This document shows, one piece after another, positions 26,953 to 36,609 of a stretch of DNA of 64,000 bases. The position numbers were made by a program, and so were the translations under genes. The notes under the pieces were generated by a model. That model was not told the origin of the DNA. It made no database searches and saw nothing but the letters and a program-made list of their open reading frames with translations. Source of the DNA: Streptococcus sanguinis (GTDB lineage: Bacteria; Bacillota; Bacilli; Lactobacillales; Streptococcaceae); the NCBI GenBank assembly GCA_013378335.1, contig CP040556.1:620001-684000 (forward strand). The letters run 5' to 3'. Within the stretch, counting starts at the first letter, position 1, and every line of letters starts with the position of its first letter.

Positions 26953-28077
26953 ATGTTTCATAAAAGTAAGCTGATGTTTTGGACCAGTGAGGTCCTTTTG
27001 CTAACGATTATCTTCTTTATCTGGCGCCAGATGGGTGATATGATAACCCCGATTGTTAGCGTTGTGAATACAATCTTGATTCCCTTTCTTGTGGGAGGAT
27101 TTCTTTACTATATTACGAATCCACTGGTGAAATTTCTCCAGGACAAGCTCAAAATCAACCGGATGATTGGGATTCTGATTACGCTCAGTCTTTTGTTTGG
27201 CTTGATTGCTTTGGGCGTTATTTACCTCTTGCCGATTTTGATTAATCAGCTGAGCAGCTTGATTAATTCCACACAAGGCCTTTATTGGGAAATTCAAAGT
27301 TTTGTCAATCAATTATCTAAAAATCCGCTCTTTCGAAATCTGAATATCCAGTCCACCATCCAGCAGCTCAACCTGTCTTATGTGGACATTCTGCAAAATA
27401 TCCTCAACAGTGTCACCAACAGTCTAGGCAGTGTGCTGTCAGCAGTTGTCAATACGCTGATGATTTTGATTATGACGCCTATTTTTTTGGTTTACTTCCT
27501 CATGGACGGCCATAAGCTCCTACCCATGCTGGAGCGGACAGTCCTCAAGCGCGATAAGCTCAATATCTCTAGCTTGCTGACCAATCTCAATGCTACTGTT
27601 GCCCGCTATATCAGCGGAATTTCAATTGATGCCCTGATTATTGGTGCTCTGGCCTATATTGGCTATAGTGTCATTGGACTCAAGTACGCTTTGGTCTTTG
27701 CTATTTTCTCCAGTCTAGCTAATCTGATTCCCTATGTAGGACCGAGCATTGGCTTGATTCCCATGGTCATTACTTATGCCTTTACGGATCCTCAGAAGAT
27801 GGTGGCGGCCTTGATTTACATGCTGATTATCCAGCAGGTAGATGGCAATATCCTCTATCCCCGTATCGTTGGCGGTGTGATGAAGGTCCATCCTATTACT
27901 ATCATGGTGCTCTTGCTCTTATCCAGCAATATCTATGGCGTGCTAGGGATGATTGTGGCAATCCCGACCTATTCTATCCTCAAAGAAATCGCCAAATTCC
28001 TGGCCAACCTCTATGACAATCACAAGGAAGCCCAACAGCAGAAGAAGAACGAAGAGTTTGGGATTATTAATAAATAA
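26953..28077 (+). CDS. AI-2E family transporter (PerM/YtvI-like)
   Basis: Membrane protein of 374 aa with about eight helices, the soluble segment between helices 3 and 4 (residues ~95-160), and the conserved region ALVFAIFSSLANLIPYVGPSIGLIP followed by GGVMKVHPI. The family is described as exporters or ion antiporters; the AI-2 name comes from E. coli TqsA and need not apply here. AGGAGGAGT precedes ATG 26953. A strong terminator follows. Confidence 0.87.
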   Translation: MFHKSKLMFWTSEVLLLTIIFFIWRQMGDMITPIVSVVNTILIPFLVGGFLYYITNPLVKFLQDKLKINRMIGILITLSLLFGLIALGVIYLLPILINQLSSLINSTQGLYWEIQSFVNQLSKNPLFRNLNIQSTIQQLNLSYVDILQNILNSVTNSLGSVLSAVVNTLMILIMTPIFLVYFLMDGHKLLPMLERTVLKRDKLNISSLLTNLNATVARYISGISIDALIIGALAYIGYSVIGLKYALVFAIFSSLANLIPYVGPSIGLIPMVITYAFTDPQKMVAALIYMLIIQQVDGNILYPRIVGGVMKVHPITIMVLLLLSSNIYGVLGMIVAIPTYSILKEIAKFLANLYDNHKEAQQQKKNEEFGIINK

Positions 28078-28120
28078 GGATGAGTTTCGGAATCGATTGA
28101 TTCCAGAGTCTCGAGACTAG

Positions 28121-28156
28121 AAATAAGACGGAAGGAAGGCTTTCCGTCTTATTTTC
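28121..28156 (+). terminator. Terminator after the AI-2E gene
   Basis: AAATAAGACGGAA pairs with TTCCGTCTTATTT around a short loop, then T. Confidence 0.85.
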
Positions 28157-28227
28157 ATTTCCTGTGCACTAAATTTAAAAATATGATATAATCAGATTTA
28201 CTTATACATTTCGAGGAGAAAGAATCA

Positions 28228-29568
28228 ATGGAAGACCCTGGCAGTCAGAATATGTTATGGCAAGCCTTACTACTGTTTATATTGACTTTGTTAAATGCCT
28301 TTTTCTCAGCTGCTGAGATGGCAATGGTATCGCTCAATCGGGCGCGTGTGGAGCAAAAGGCTGAAGAAGGCGACCTCAAGTATAGCCGCCTTTTGGCTGT
28401 CCTGGAAAGCCCTAATAATTTCTTATCAACTATTCAGGTTGGGATTACGGTTATCAATATCCTGTCTGGGGCCAGCTTTGCGGATAATCTGGGAAAGCTT
28501 TTCTCTTCTTGGATGGGAAATTCCGAAACAGCACGTGCTATCGGAACTTTCTTGGCTCTGGTGCTGCTGACCTATATTTCCATTGTTTTGGGTGAGCTTT
28601 ATCCTAAGCGCATTGCCATGAACCTTAAAGATAATCTAGCTGTGCGGGCTGCACCGGTCATTATCTTTCTTGGCAAGATTGTCAGCCCTTTCGTCTGGTT
28701 GCTGTCAGCATCAACCAACCTGCTGAGTCGGATAACGCCGATGAAGTTTGATGATGCAGACGAAAAGATGACCCGGGACGAGATTGAATATATGCTGACC
28801 AAGAGTGAGGAGACCTTGGATGCAGATGAGATTGAGATGCTACAGGGGATTTTCTCTCTGGATGAGCTGATGGCTCGTGAACTGATGGTGCCGCGGACGG
28901 ATGCTTTTATGGTGGACATTCAGGACGATACCAAGGAAATCATCGAAAGCATTCTCAAGCAGAGCTTTTCGCGGATTCCTGTCTATGATGGGGATAAGGA
29001 CAATGTCATCGGTCTGATTCATACCAAGCGACTGCTCAATGAAGGATTCATCAATGGTTTTGACAATATCGTTCTGCGTAAGATTCTGCAGGAACCACTC
29101 TTTGTACCGGAAACCATGTTTGTCGATGATTTGCTCAAGGAGCTTCGCAACACGCAAAATCAAATGGCGATTCTCTTGGATGAGTATGGCGGAATGGCTG
29201 GTCTGGTTACACTGGAAGACCTCTTGGAGGAGATTGTCGGTGAGATAGATGATGAGACTGACAAGGCTGAAATCGAAGTCCATGAAATCGGCGAGAACAC
29301 CTACATTGTCTTAGGAACCATGACCCTCAATGACTTTAATGAATACTTTGAAGTCGAAATTGAAAGCGACGATGTGGATACGATAGCTGGTTATTACTTG
29401 ACTTGTGTAGGGACTATTCCAGATCCGAAAGAACGCATTAGCTACGAAGTCGAAAGTCAGAATAAGCAACTCATTTTGACCAATGACAAGGTTAAAAATG
29501 GCCGTGTTACGAAGGTTAAGGTTGAAATTTCAGAACAAGTGGAAATCGATGAGGAAGCTAATAAATAG
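28228..29568 (+). CDS. CNNM/CorC-type transporter (hemolysin-family, DUF21-CBS)
   Basis: Protein of 446 aa in three parts: a DUF21 membrane domain with four helices (residues ~10-190), a CBS pair (about 205-330, with ELMVPRTDAFMVDI and LLDEYGGMAGLVTLEDLLEEIVGEI), and a C-terminal CorC_HlyC domain (350-430). Such proteins are magnesium or sodium-linked divalent cation exporters; the old 'hemolysin' name comes from TlyC. CGAGGAGAA precedes ATG 28228. A terminator closes the unit. Confidence 0.9.
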   Translation: MEDPGSQNMLWQALLLFILTLLNAFFSAAEMAMVSLNRARVEQKAEEGDLKYSRLLAVLESPNNFLSTIQVGITVINILSGASFADNLGKLFSSWMGNSETARAIGTFLALVLLTYISIVLGELYPKRIAMNLKDNLAVRAAPVIIFLGKIVSPFVWLLSASTNLLSRITPMKFDDADEKMTRDEIEYMLTKSEETLDADEIEMLQGIFSLDELMARELMVPRTDAFMVDIQDDTKEIIESILKQSFSRIPVYDGDKDNVIGLIHTKRLLNEGFINGFDNIVLRKILQEPLFVPETMFVDDLLKELRNTQNQMAILLDEYGGMAGLVTLEDLLEEIVGEIDDETDKAEIEVHEIGENTYIVLGTMTLNDFNEYFEVEIESDDVDTIAGYYLTCVGTIPDPKERISYEVESQNKQLILTNDKVKNGRVTKVKVEISEQVEIDEEANK

Positions 29569-29585
29569 TTGACTCTTTGTAAATC

Positions 29586-29618
29586 AAACAGGCTTTCTTA
29601 TAAAGAAGGTCTGTTTTT
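29586..29618 (+). terminator. Terminator after the CNNM gene
   Basis: AAACAG...CTGTTT outer stem and TTCTT...AAGAA inner stem, followed by TTTTT. Confidence 0.75.
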
Positions 29619-29732
29619 GATTATCCCAATAAGGAGGTTTGTGTCATTGAGGTAGAGATGATTCAATAGTAAAATTGCGGAAAAGGCTCTAGTTTTATGG
29701 TAAACTATATATAGAAAGACATGGTATTTTGT

Positions 29733-30305
29733 ATGATGAAACGCGTGAAATCTATTCTTTTATCACTGATTTGCCTTTTTGTGCTTGTGATAGGAGGTAA
29801 ATTTTATATGGATCGAATGAAAGTGGATAATCTATATCGGCATGGTTTTCAGCTCTATGAAGAACAAATCGCGACTTATCTAAAGGAGCATTATAGCGGT
29901 ATCAGTAAAATCGAATTTTCTCCGATTTTTATTAGTGGAGGAAAGGGAGAAAGCTTTGTTCATTCTCGGGTTATACCTGTGATTTATGATAATTATGGCA
30001 ATAAAGCCTATCTTCAAAATGGCAGACCTCTAGATATTGGAGTACCTCGTTATGGAACATTTTCCGGTCTTGAATTAGATTTTGCGTACGGTGGTTCCGA
30101 GTTTATTCATTTGTTAAATGATGATAAAGAATATATACAAGCTGATCAGTATCAGCACCTGCCTCCATAATTAAAGTTAAAGAAGGATGATATCATGGAT
30201 GAAGTTATGACGGCCTATGTGAATGAAGGACTTCTAAAGGGAGTAGAAAAAAATAGTCAAGGCAGTCCCAAAGCTGAGATTGTCTATAATTTGGAAATTA
30301 GATGA
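29733..30305 (+). pseudogene. Decayed copy of the membrane-anchored toxin-cassette protein
   Basis: A near-identical duplicate of the gene at 30459 in its first part (N-terminal membrane segment, then YMDRMKVDNLYRHGFQLYEE). The frame meets a TAA at 30168-30170 where the sister gene reads ENLK (this copy reads LPP-stop-LK). It then goes on in frame as DEVMTAYVNEGLLKGVEKNS...EIR to a TGA at 30303. The region between stops and after the last stop still resembles the sister gene. The ribosome site is also degraded, while the sister has AAGGAGG. A 145-aa fragment might still be made. Confidence 0.8.
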
Positions 30306-30458
30306 ATACAGGGAAGAGAGACTTTCGAATGGCAGTAACGCACTAATTTATTTAGGAAAAGATACATACGAAGAATTTTCCATATGATTAATTGAGTTCT
30401 TGTCATTTGTTCATCTCTTTTTGTGGTAAAATTAATATATAAAGAAAAGGAGGTTTAT

Positions 30459-31067
30459 ATGTCTAAACGAACAAAATCTATTCTTTTATCTTTGCTTTGT
30501 TTTTTTCTACTAGTAATAGGAGGTAAGTTTTATATGGATCGAATGAAAGTGGATAATCTCTACCGGCACGGTTTTCAGCTTTATGAGGAACAAATCGCGA
30601 CTTATCTAAAGGAGCATTATAGCGGTATCAGTAAAATCGAATTTTCTCCCATTTTTATTACTGGTGGAAAGGGAGAAAGTTTTTTACAAGGCCGTGTAGT
30701 TCCAGTAGTTTATGATAGTTATGGAAATAAAGTCTATCTCAGAAATGATGGTTTTGTTGAGAAGGTTCTTGTGGATTATAGTATGGTATTTGGAACTGAT
30801 TTGGATTTTAATGTTAATGATGGCTCGGAAATTATTAATCTAAGAGATGATAAAAGAAGACACAATAGTGTTATTTGGGGGCAACCGCTACCTGAAAATT
30901 TGAAATGGGTAGACCACGAGACAACAGATGAATCGATGGAAGCTTTTTCTAGTGAGGGACATCTAAAAGGTGTAGAAAAAAATAGCTTAGGTAGTCCCAA
31001 AGCTGAGATTGTCTATAATTTGGAAATTAGAAGAATTGATGAAAGAGATTTGGATAAATGGAAATAA
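30459..31067 (+). CDS. Membrane-anchored protein of the lipase-toxin cassette; candidate immunity protein
   Basis: Protein of 202 aa: a short basic start, one hydrophobic segment (ILLSLLCFFLLVIGG) without a lipobox Cys, then a soluble domain of about 175 aa predicted outside the cell. I do not recognise the domain. AAGGAGG at 30447-30453 supports ATG 30459, and TGGTAAAAT at 30424-30432 is a possible extended -10 box. The stop lies inside the start of the lipase gene (ATGGAAATAA, 10-nt overlap), so the two are translationally coupled. Surface location, duplication and coupling fit an immunity protein against a toxin acting on the outer membrane face; this is inference. Confidence 0.6.
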   Translation: MSKRTKSILLSLLCFFLLVIGGKFYMDRMKVDNLYRHGFQLYEEQIATYLKEHYSGISKIEFSPIFITGGKGESFLQGRVVPVVYDSYGNKVYLRNDGFVEKVLVDYSMVFGTDLDFNVNDGSEIINLRDDKRRHNSVIWGQPLPENLKWVDHETTDESMEAFSSEGHLKGVEKNSLGSPKAEIVYNLEIRRIDERDLDKWK

Positions 31068-32572
31068 CACATAGGGATATTCAGGTTCTTCAAAAAGATA
31101 CTAAATATAATGCTACACACCCATCAAAAAAGTTTATAGAAAATCCTGATACCGGTCAGAAATTTCAAATCATCGACCGAATGGAGGGAGTCACTCAGGC
31201 TATTGCAGTAGCCCCCTTGGATGCTAATGGAGAGCCTATTGTTTCACAGACTATTGTAACAGTCGCAGGGACTCAGCCAGTTTTTGCCAACCCTCTCAGT
31301 CCAGACCATTGGGCTTCAACTTACAATGCCTTTGGAGGAGGTGCCTACGGAGATGGGATGACAGCTCAATATGAGGATATTGAAGCTTTTTATCAGCGTG
31401 TCCAGAAGATTACAGAAGTAGGTGACAAGAAGCTAAACCAGCTGGTCAGAATTTATGCCATGAGTGGTTTTAGTCAGTCAGCGAGTCCAGTTGTCAAGAT
31501 AGCAGCGGAACATAACGTCCCTATGGTTGTCAATTTTACAGACTGGGGAGCTCAAGCTGCTCTTGATAAGGGGAATTTTACTGCCAGTGATTTATCTTAT
31601 ATCAATCGACATGTCACCACCTATGATGCTAATACAAAAGATACGACCATAATGGATAGCAATGGTGGGCGGATTCCATATGCTAATATCATTTCCCGTG
31701 AGGGAACGCAAGGACTGCATTCGCCTGCAGAAGATCATAACCCAGCAAAATTCTATATTATTGGCAATAAACTGGATACAGAAAAGTATGCTAAGGAAGG
31801 AGAGTTTGTATCAGGGATGACCCCAGAGCAGGTGCGTGCAGCTGCTAAAATCAAAGCTGAGCGAACACCTATCTGGGACAAACACGATGAAGCTTACTTC
31901 ATTCGCGAATACTATGAAAAGTTTCCGCCCAAGATTGGCAATATGCTGGATTTAGACTGGTATGCAAAAAAAGGTGAATTCTTTGTTGGTATGACGGAGA
32001 AGCAGGTGCGTAAAGCAGCTAAAATTAAAGCGGAACAGTCACCTTTCTGGGACAAACACGATGAAGAATACTATGTTAAAGAGTATAAAAAGATATACGG
32101 TGAGTTTATATCTGAGGCTAGATATAAGCGTTTATTGACTATTAATCGTGCGATTGAAACAATTTCTACGGCTCAGTCTGGTTTTTCAAGCGTTAGTGGG
32201 AGCCAGCTGGTTTATCTACGAAAAGATCTTGTGACTGCAGTTGCGGATTTAGCTGAACAGCAAGGAGCAGAATTTGAAGAGTTAATCAAGCAAAAATTGA
32301 GCGAATATAAGCAAAATATTGAAAACATGGTGACATCACTCCGATTGATAGCTTATGGTAGCAGAATCTATTTATCGGATGACGAGTTGGAATCGCTCTT
32401 GTCTCAATTTACATTGGAGACTTGTTGGGATAGTGGGGTTGAAGAAGCAACGCTAAGTGAGGCGGCTTCTTACAAACAAAAATTGGATATTTTTGGTTCT
32501 AATATACGCCAAGCAGCTGATAGACTCGAAGAAGTAGATCGTCAAGGAAGCATACAGTTTAGTAGTAAGTAG
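31058..32572 (+). CDS. Lipase-like toxin with C-terminal LXG-like helical domain (TslA-type)
   Basis: Protein of 504 aa without a signal peptide. Residues ~1-235 look like an alpha/beta hydrolase: strand RIYAMSGFSQSAS has a nucleophile elbow G-F-S-Q-S (Ser139), followed by VPMVVNFTDWGA and later Asp/His candidates (SPAEDHNP). Residues 239-350 hold two tandem units of 58 aa (YAKEGEF..GMTPEQVRAAAKIKAE..WDKHDE and its partner from W301). Residues ~355-504 are helical, like an LXG targeting domain. Enzyme first and helical domain last is the reversed order of the staphylococcal type VII-secreted lipase TslA. Two small helical genes follow, as there. Lipase activity and export are inferred. Confidence 0.65.
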   Translation: MEITHRDIQVLQKDTKYNATHPSKKFIENPDTGQKFQIIDRMEGVTQAIAVAPLDANGEPIVSQTIVTVAGTQPVFANPLSPDHWASTYNAFGGGAYGDGMTAQYEDIEAFYQRVQKITEVGDKKLNQLVRIYAMSGFSQSASPVVKIAAEHNVPMVVNFTDWGAQAALDKGNFTASDLSYINRHVTTYDANTKDTTIMDSNGGRIPYANIISREGTQGLHSPAEDHNPAKFYIIGNKLDTEKYAKEGEFVSGMTPEQVRAAAKIKAERTPIWDKHDEAYFIREYYEKFPPKIGNMLDLDWYAKKGEFFVGMTEKQVRKAAKIKAEQSPFWDKHDEEYYVKEYKKIYGEFISEARYKRLLTINRAIETISTAQSGFSSVSGSQLVYLRKDLVTAVADLAEQQGAEFEELIKQKLSEYKQNIENMVTSLRLIAYGSRIYLSDDELESLLSQFTLETCWDSGVEEATLSEAASYKQKLDIFGSNIRQAADRLEEVDRQGSIQFSSK

Positions 32573-32580
32573 GAGGAACT

Positions 32581-32874
32581 ATGGTAAATCTCAGAAGAAT
32601 AGAATTAACAGCGAATAATAATCTTGTTGAACTAATGAAGGCTCAAGAACGGGAGATGATCAATGCTCTGATTCAATCGGAGAAATCTAAGGTTACAGCG
32701 CAGTCTAGCCTTTTAGCTGCTTGGTTGGCTGAGCAAAAGCTACAGATGTCTGATTTTGCTACTGCTACTCTCAATAACAGTCTAAAGGGTGGATTTTCGG
32801 GGAAGGCTGCGACAGCTGCGACAAATTATCTAACAAGTATTCCACAACCAAATCTGCAAAACCCTATTAAATGA
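32581..32874 (+). CDS. Small helical partner protein 1 (Lap/TlaA-like)
   Basis: Protein of 97 aa, mostly helical: NNNLVELMKAQEREMINALIQSEKSKVTAQSS region, then LAAWLAEQKLQMSDFATATLNN, and a Gly/Ala/Ser-rich turn SLKGGFSGKAATAATNYL. Size and place, directly after an LXG-like toxin gene, match the accessory helical proteins that bind the LXG domain for type VII export (Lap1/Lap2, TlaA1/TlaA2). AGTAGGAGG precedes ATG 32581. The family assignment is inference from context. Confidence 0.55.
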   Translation: MVNLRRIELTANNNLVELMKAQEREMINALIQSEKSKVTAQSSLLAAWLAEQKLQMSDFATATLNNSLKGGFSGKAATAATNYLTSIPQPNLQNPIK

Positions 32875-32882
32875 GGTCGGCT

Positions 32883-33224
32883 ATGGAACAGATATTCAAA
32901 CTAGAAGAGAAATATAAGCAAGAATTAAAGAAAATAGAGCAAGTTGAAGAAGCACTGGATTCTATGAAATTAGATGCTCGGAGAAAGACGGATTTATTGA
33001 GTGAACAATTGCTTTACTATTCTAGAAATCAATCAACTGATGAGATATGTCGAGCAGTTAGTAAGATGAATGACAATATGGATCAATTTGATTTGTCTTT
33101 CAGAAAATTTTTTGACGAACTTAGTGAAGAGAGGGAAGAAATAACCGCTAAATATCGGAAAGACATAGAACGATTGGAGGAGGAATATTATAAAAGAAGG
33201 AAAGCCGAGAATTCTCAAATATAG
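32883..33224 (+). CDS. Small helical partner protein 2 (DUF3958/Lap2-like)
   Basis: Protein of about 113 aa that is nearly all charged coiled coil. It ends FRKFFDELSEEREEITAKYRKDIERLEEEYYKRRK, close in style to DUF3958 proteins (F..F.DE.E.L ... LE..YY.RR), which are Lap2 partners of streptococcal LXG toxins. GAGGTCGG lies before ATG 32883; an in-frame ATG at 32871 overlaps the previous stop. It is the last gene of the cassette; no transport gene follows. Confidence 0.55.
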   Translation: MEQIFKLEEKYKQELKKIEQVEEALDSMKLDARRKTDLLSEQLLYYSRNQSTDEICRAVSKMNDNMDQFDLSFRKFFDELSEEREEITAKYRKDIERLEEEYYKRRKAENSQI

Positions 33225-33280
33225 ACTGTAAAAATGCCATAGATCAATGCAGTATAAAAAGTGATATTTAATGTTAGCCT

Positions 33281-33335
33281 TTTAAGTTTACTTCAAGTTT
33301 TTTATAAGTCTGTCTTAAGTTTCTGGGATTATACT
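33281..33335 (+). promoter_or_regulatory. Promoter with four 11-bp direct repeats (CiaR/OmpR-type operator)
   Basis: AAGTTT or AAGTCT recurs at 33284, 33295, 33306 and 33317, exactly 11 bp apart. Seen as hexamers the units are TTTAAG, TTCAAG, TATAAG and CTTAAG with 5-bp gaps. TATACT follows 10 bp after the last one (33330-33335). TTTAAG-N5-TTTAAG-N10-TATAAT is the known layout of CiaR-activated streptococcal promoters; here the array has twice the usual number of units. The regulator is inferred. Confidence 0.6.
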
Positions 33336-33367
33336 AATACCATCAAAATAGAAATGAGGACAGTCCA

Positions 33368-33430
33368 ATGACATCTAAAGTTACCCTATATGATAAGCAA
33401 ATATTGACATTCTCACAGGCGCAAAAGTAG
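33368..33430 (+). pseudogene. Short remnant ORF behind the 11-bp-repeat promoter
   Basis: ATGAGGAC then ATG 33368 opens a 20-codon frame, MTSKVTLYDKQILTFSQAQK. A +1 shift near its end continues as GAKVGKEVIRISNV before another stop, so this looks like the start of a broken gene. The family is not recognised. The rest of 33225-33637 has only the promoter above, AT-rich sequence and the treR terminator. Confidence 0.35.
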
Positions 33431-33578
33431 GAAAGGAAGTAATAAGAATCAGTAACGTTTAAAAAGCAGCAGAAGCCCTTAACTAATTTTTTCATATAAA
33501 TCTCCTAAAACAAGTAAAAAGAAATTTTGAGGCTCTTTGTCGCTCCAAAACAAGGCAGCCTTAGATTACTCATAAAAG

Positions 33579-33615
33579 AAACCACCTCTGCCAGCTGGAA
33601 GGCAGAGGTGGTTTT
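33579..33615. terminator. Terminator at the treR 3' side
   Basis: Perfect 14-bp stem AAACCACCTCTGCC/GGCAGAGGTGGTTT with A and T tracts on both sides. It ends treR (minus strand) and any transcript from 33336 (plus strand). Confidence 0.85.
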
Positions 33616-33637
33616 GTGGTCTAGATGGGACTCAAGT

Positions 33638-34354
33638 TTATTCTTTCTGACGCTTAGCAAAATCCACAAAGCGAAATTTGTCTAGCTTGTGACGGCTCTC
33701 GGTATATTGAAACTGGCGGCCGTCTGCCAGATAGACCTGAGACTTGACAGAGACGACCTGCTGCTCCTTGCCTAGGTCCATGAGAATCTTGTCTCGGTCA
33801 TTGGCGTGGTCAATGGTAAATTCCTTCTTGGCATAGGCAATGTTGAGTTTTAAGTCATTTTCCAAATAGGCATAAATGGACTGCTCAGCGATTTCCCTTG
33901 TCAAGTGGGGGACGATACCCTTGTCTAAATAGTCAATATCTAAGACCGAGGCGACTTGGTCTACAACACGCTGACGGACGACTCGCCAAACCAGTCGGTA
34001 GGGAGGGAAGCCGGTGATGTCGGATAGTTTCTGATCTACGGTAATCTTTTCCAAGCTGACAACATTGGTTTTGGACTGCATATTATTCTGCTTGACTACT
34101 TCTTGATAGCTGGTCAGCTTAGACACAGGAAAGTCAAACTGTTCCTGCTTGATGACTTTGGAACCCTGTCCGCGAACTTTTTCAATCAATCCTTCTTCCT
34201 GCAGCAGCGCCAGAGCCTTGCGGACTGTATCGCGGCTAACCTGGTAGTCTTCTGTCAGCTGATGTTCGCTGGGCAAGAAATCTCCGACAGCATAACGCTC
34301 GTCTAAAATATCTTTCTCAATCTGTTTGAATAATTGTTTGTATTTCTTCATCAT
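33638..34354 (-). CDS. treR: Trehalose operon repressor TreR (GntR/HutC family)
   Basis: GntR-type repressor of about 238 aa. The winged helix is LPSEHQLTEDYQVSRDTVRKALALLQEEGLIEKVRGQGS (residues ~26-64); the UTRA ligand domain follows, with ending ESRHKLDKFRFVDFAKR. The family senses trehalose-6-phosphate. It is divergent from treB and treC, which it presumably controls. The start is taken as the MMKKYKQLF methionine at 34352-34354; nine more in-frame codons upstream are not typical of the family. Confidence 0.92.
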   Translation of the reverse strand: MMKKYKQLFKQIEKDILDERYAVGDFLPSEHQLTEDYQVSRDTVRKALALLQEEGLIEKVRGQGSKVIKQEQFDFPVSKLTSYQEVVKQNNMQSKTNVVSLEKITVDQKLSDITGFPPYRLVWRVVRQRVVDQVASVLDIDYLDKGIVPHLTREIAEQSIYAYLENDLKLNIAYAKKEFTIDHANDRDKILMDLGKEQQVVSVKSQVYLADGRQFQYTESRHKLDKFRFVDFAKRQKE

Positions 34355-34414
34355 AAACCCCACTTGTTTTCTTTTTTGCATACAACCTAGAAAATTTTAT
34401 CAAAAATGAGGGAT

Positions 34415-36538
<2,124 letters not shown>

Positions 36539-36559
36539 AGAAAAATGAAATGACTATAG

Positions 36560-36592
36560 AAAGGGACGGTTCTTTAAAATCTGTCCCTTTTC
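36560..36592 (+). terminator. Hairpin between treB and treC
   Basis: AAAGGGAC pairs with GTCCCTTT over a 15-nt loop, then TTCTC. It ends 17 nt before treC and probably lowers treC expression relative to treB. Confidence 0.5.
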
Positions 36593-36609
36593 TCAAAAAA
36601 GGAGAAAAT

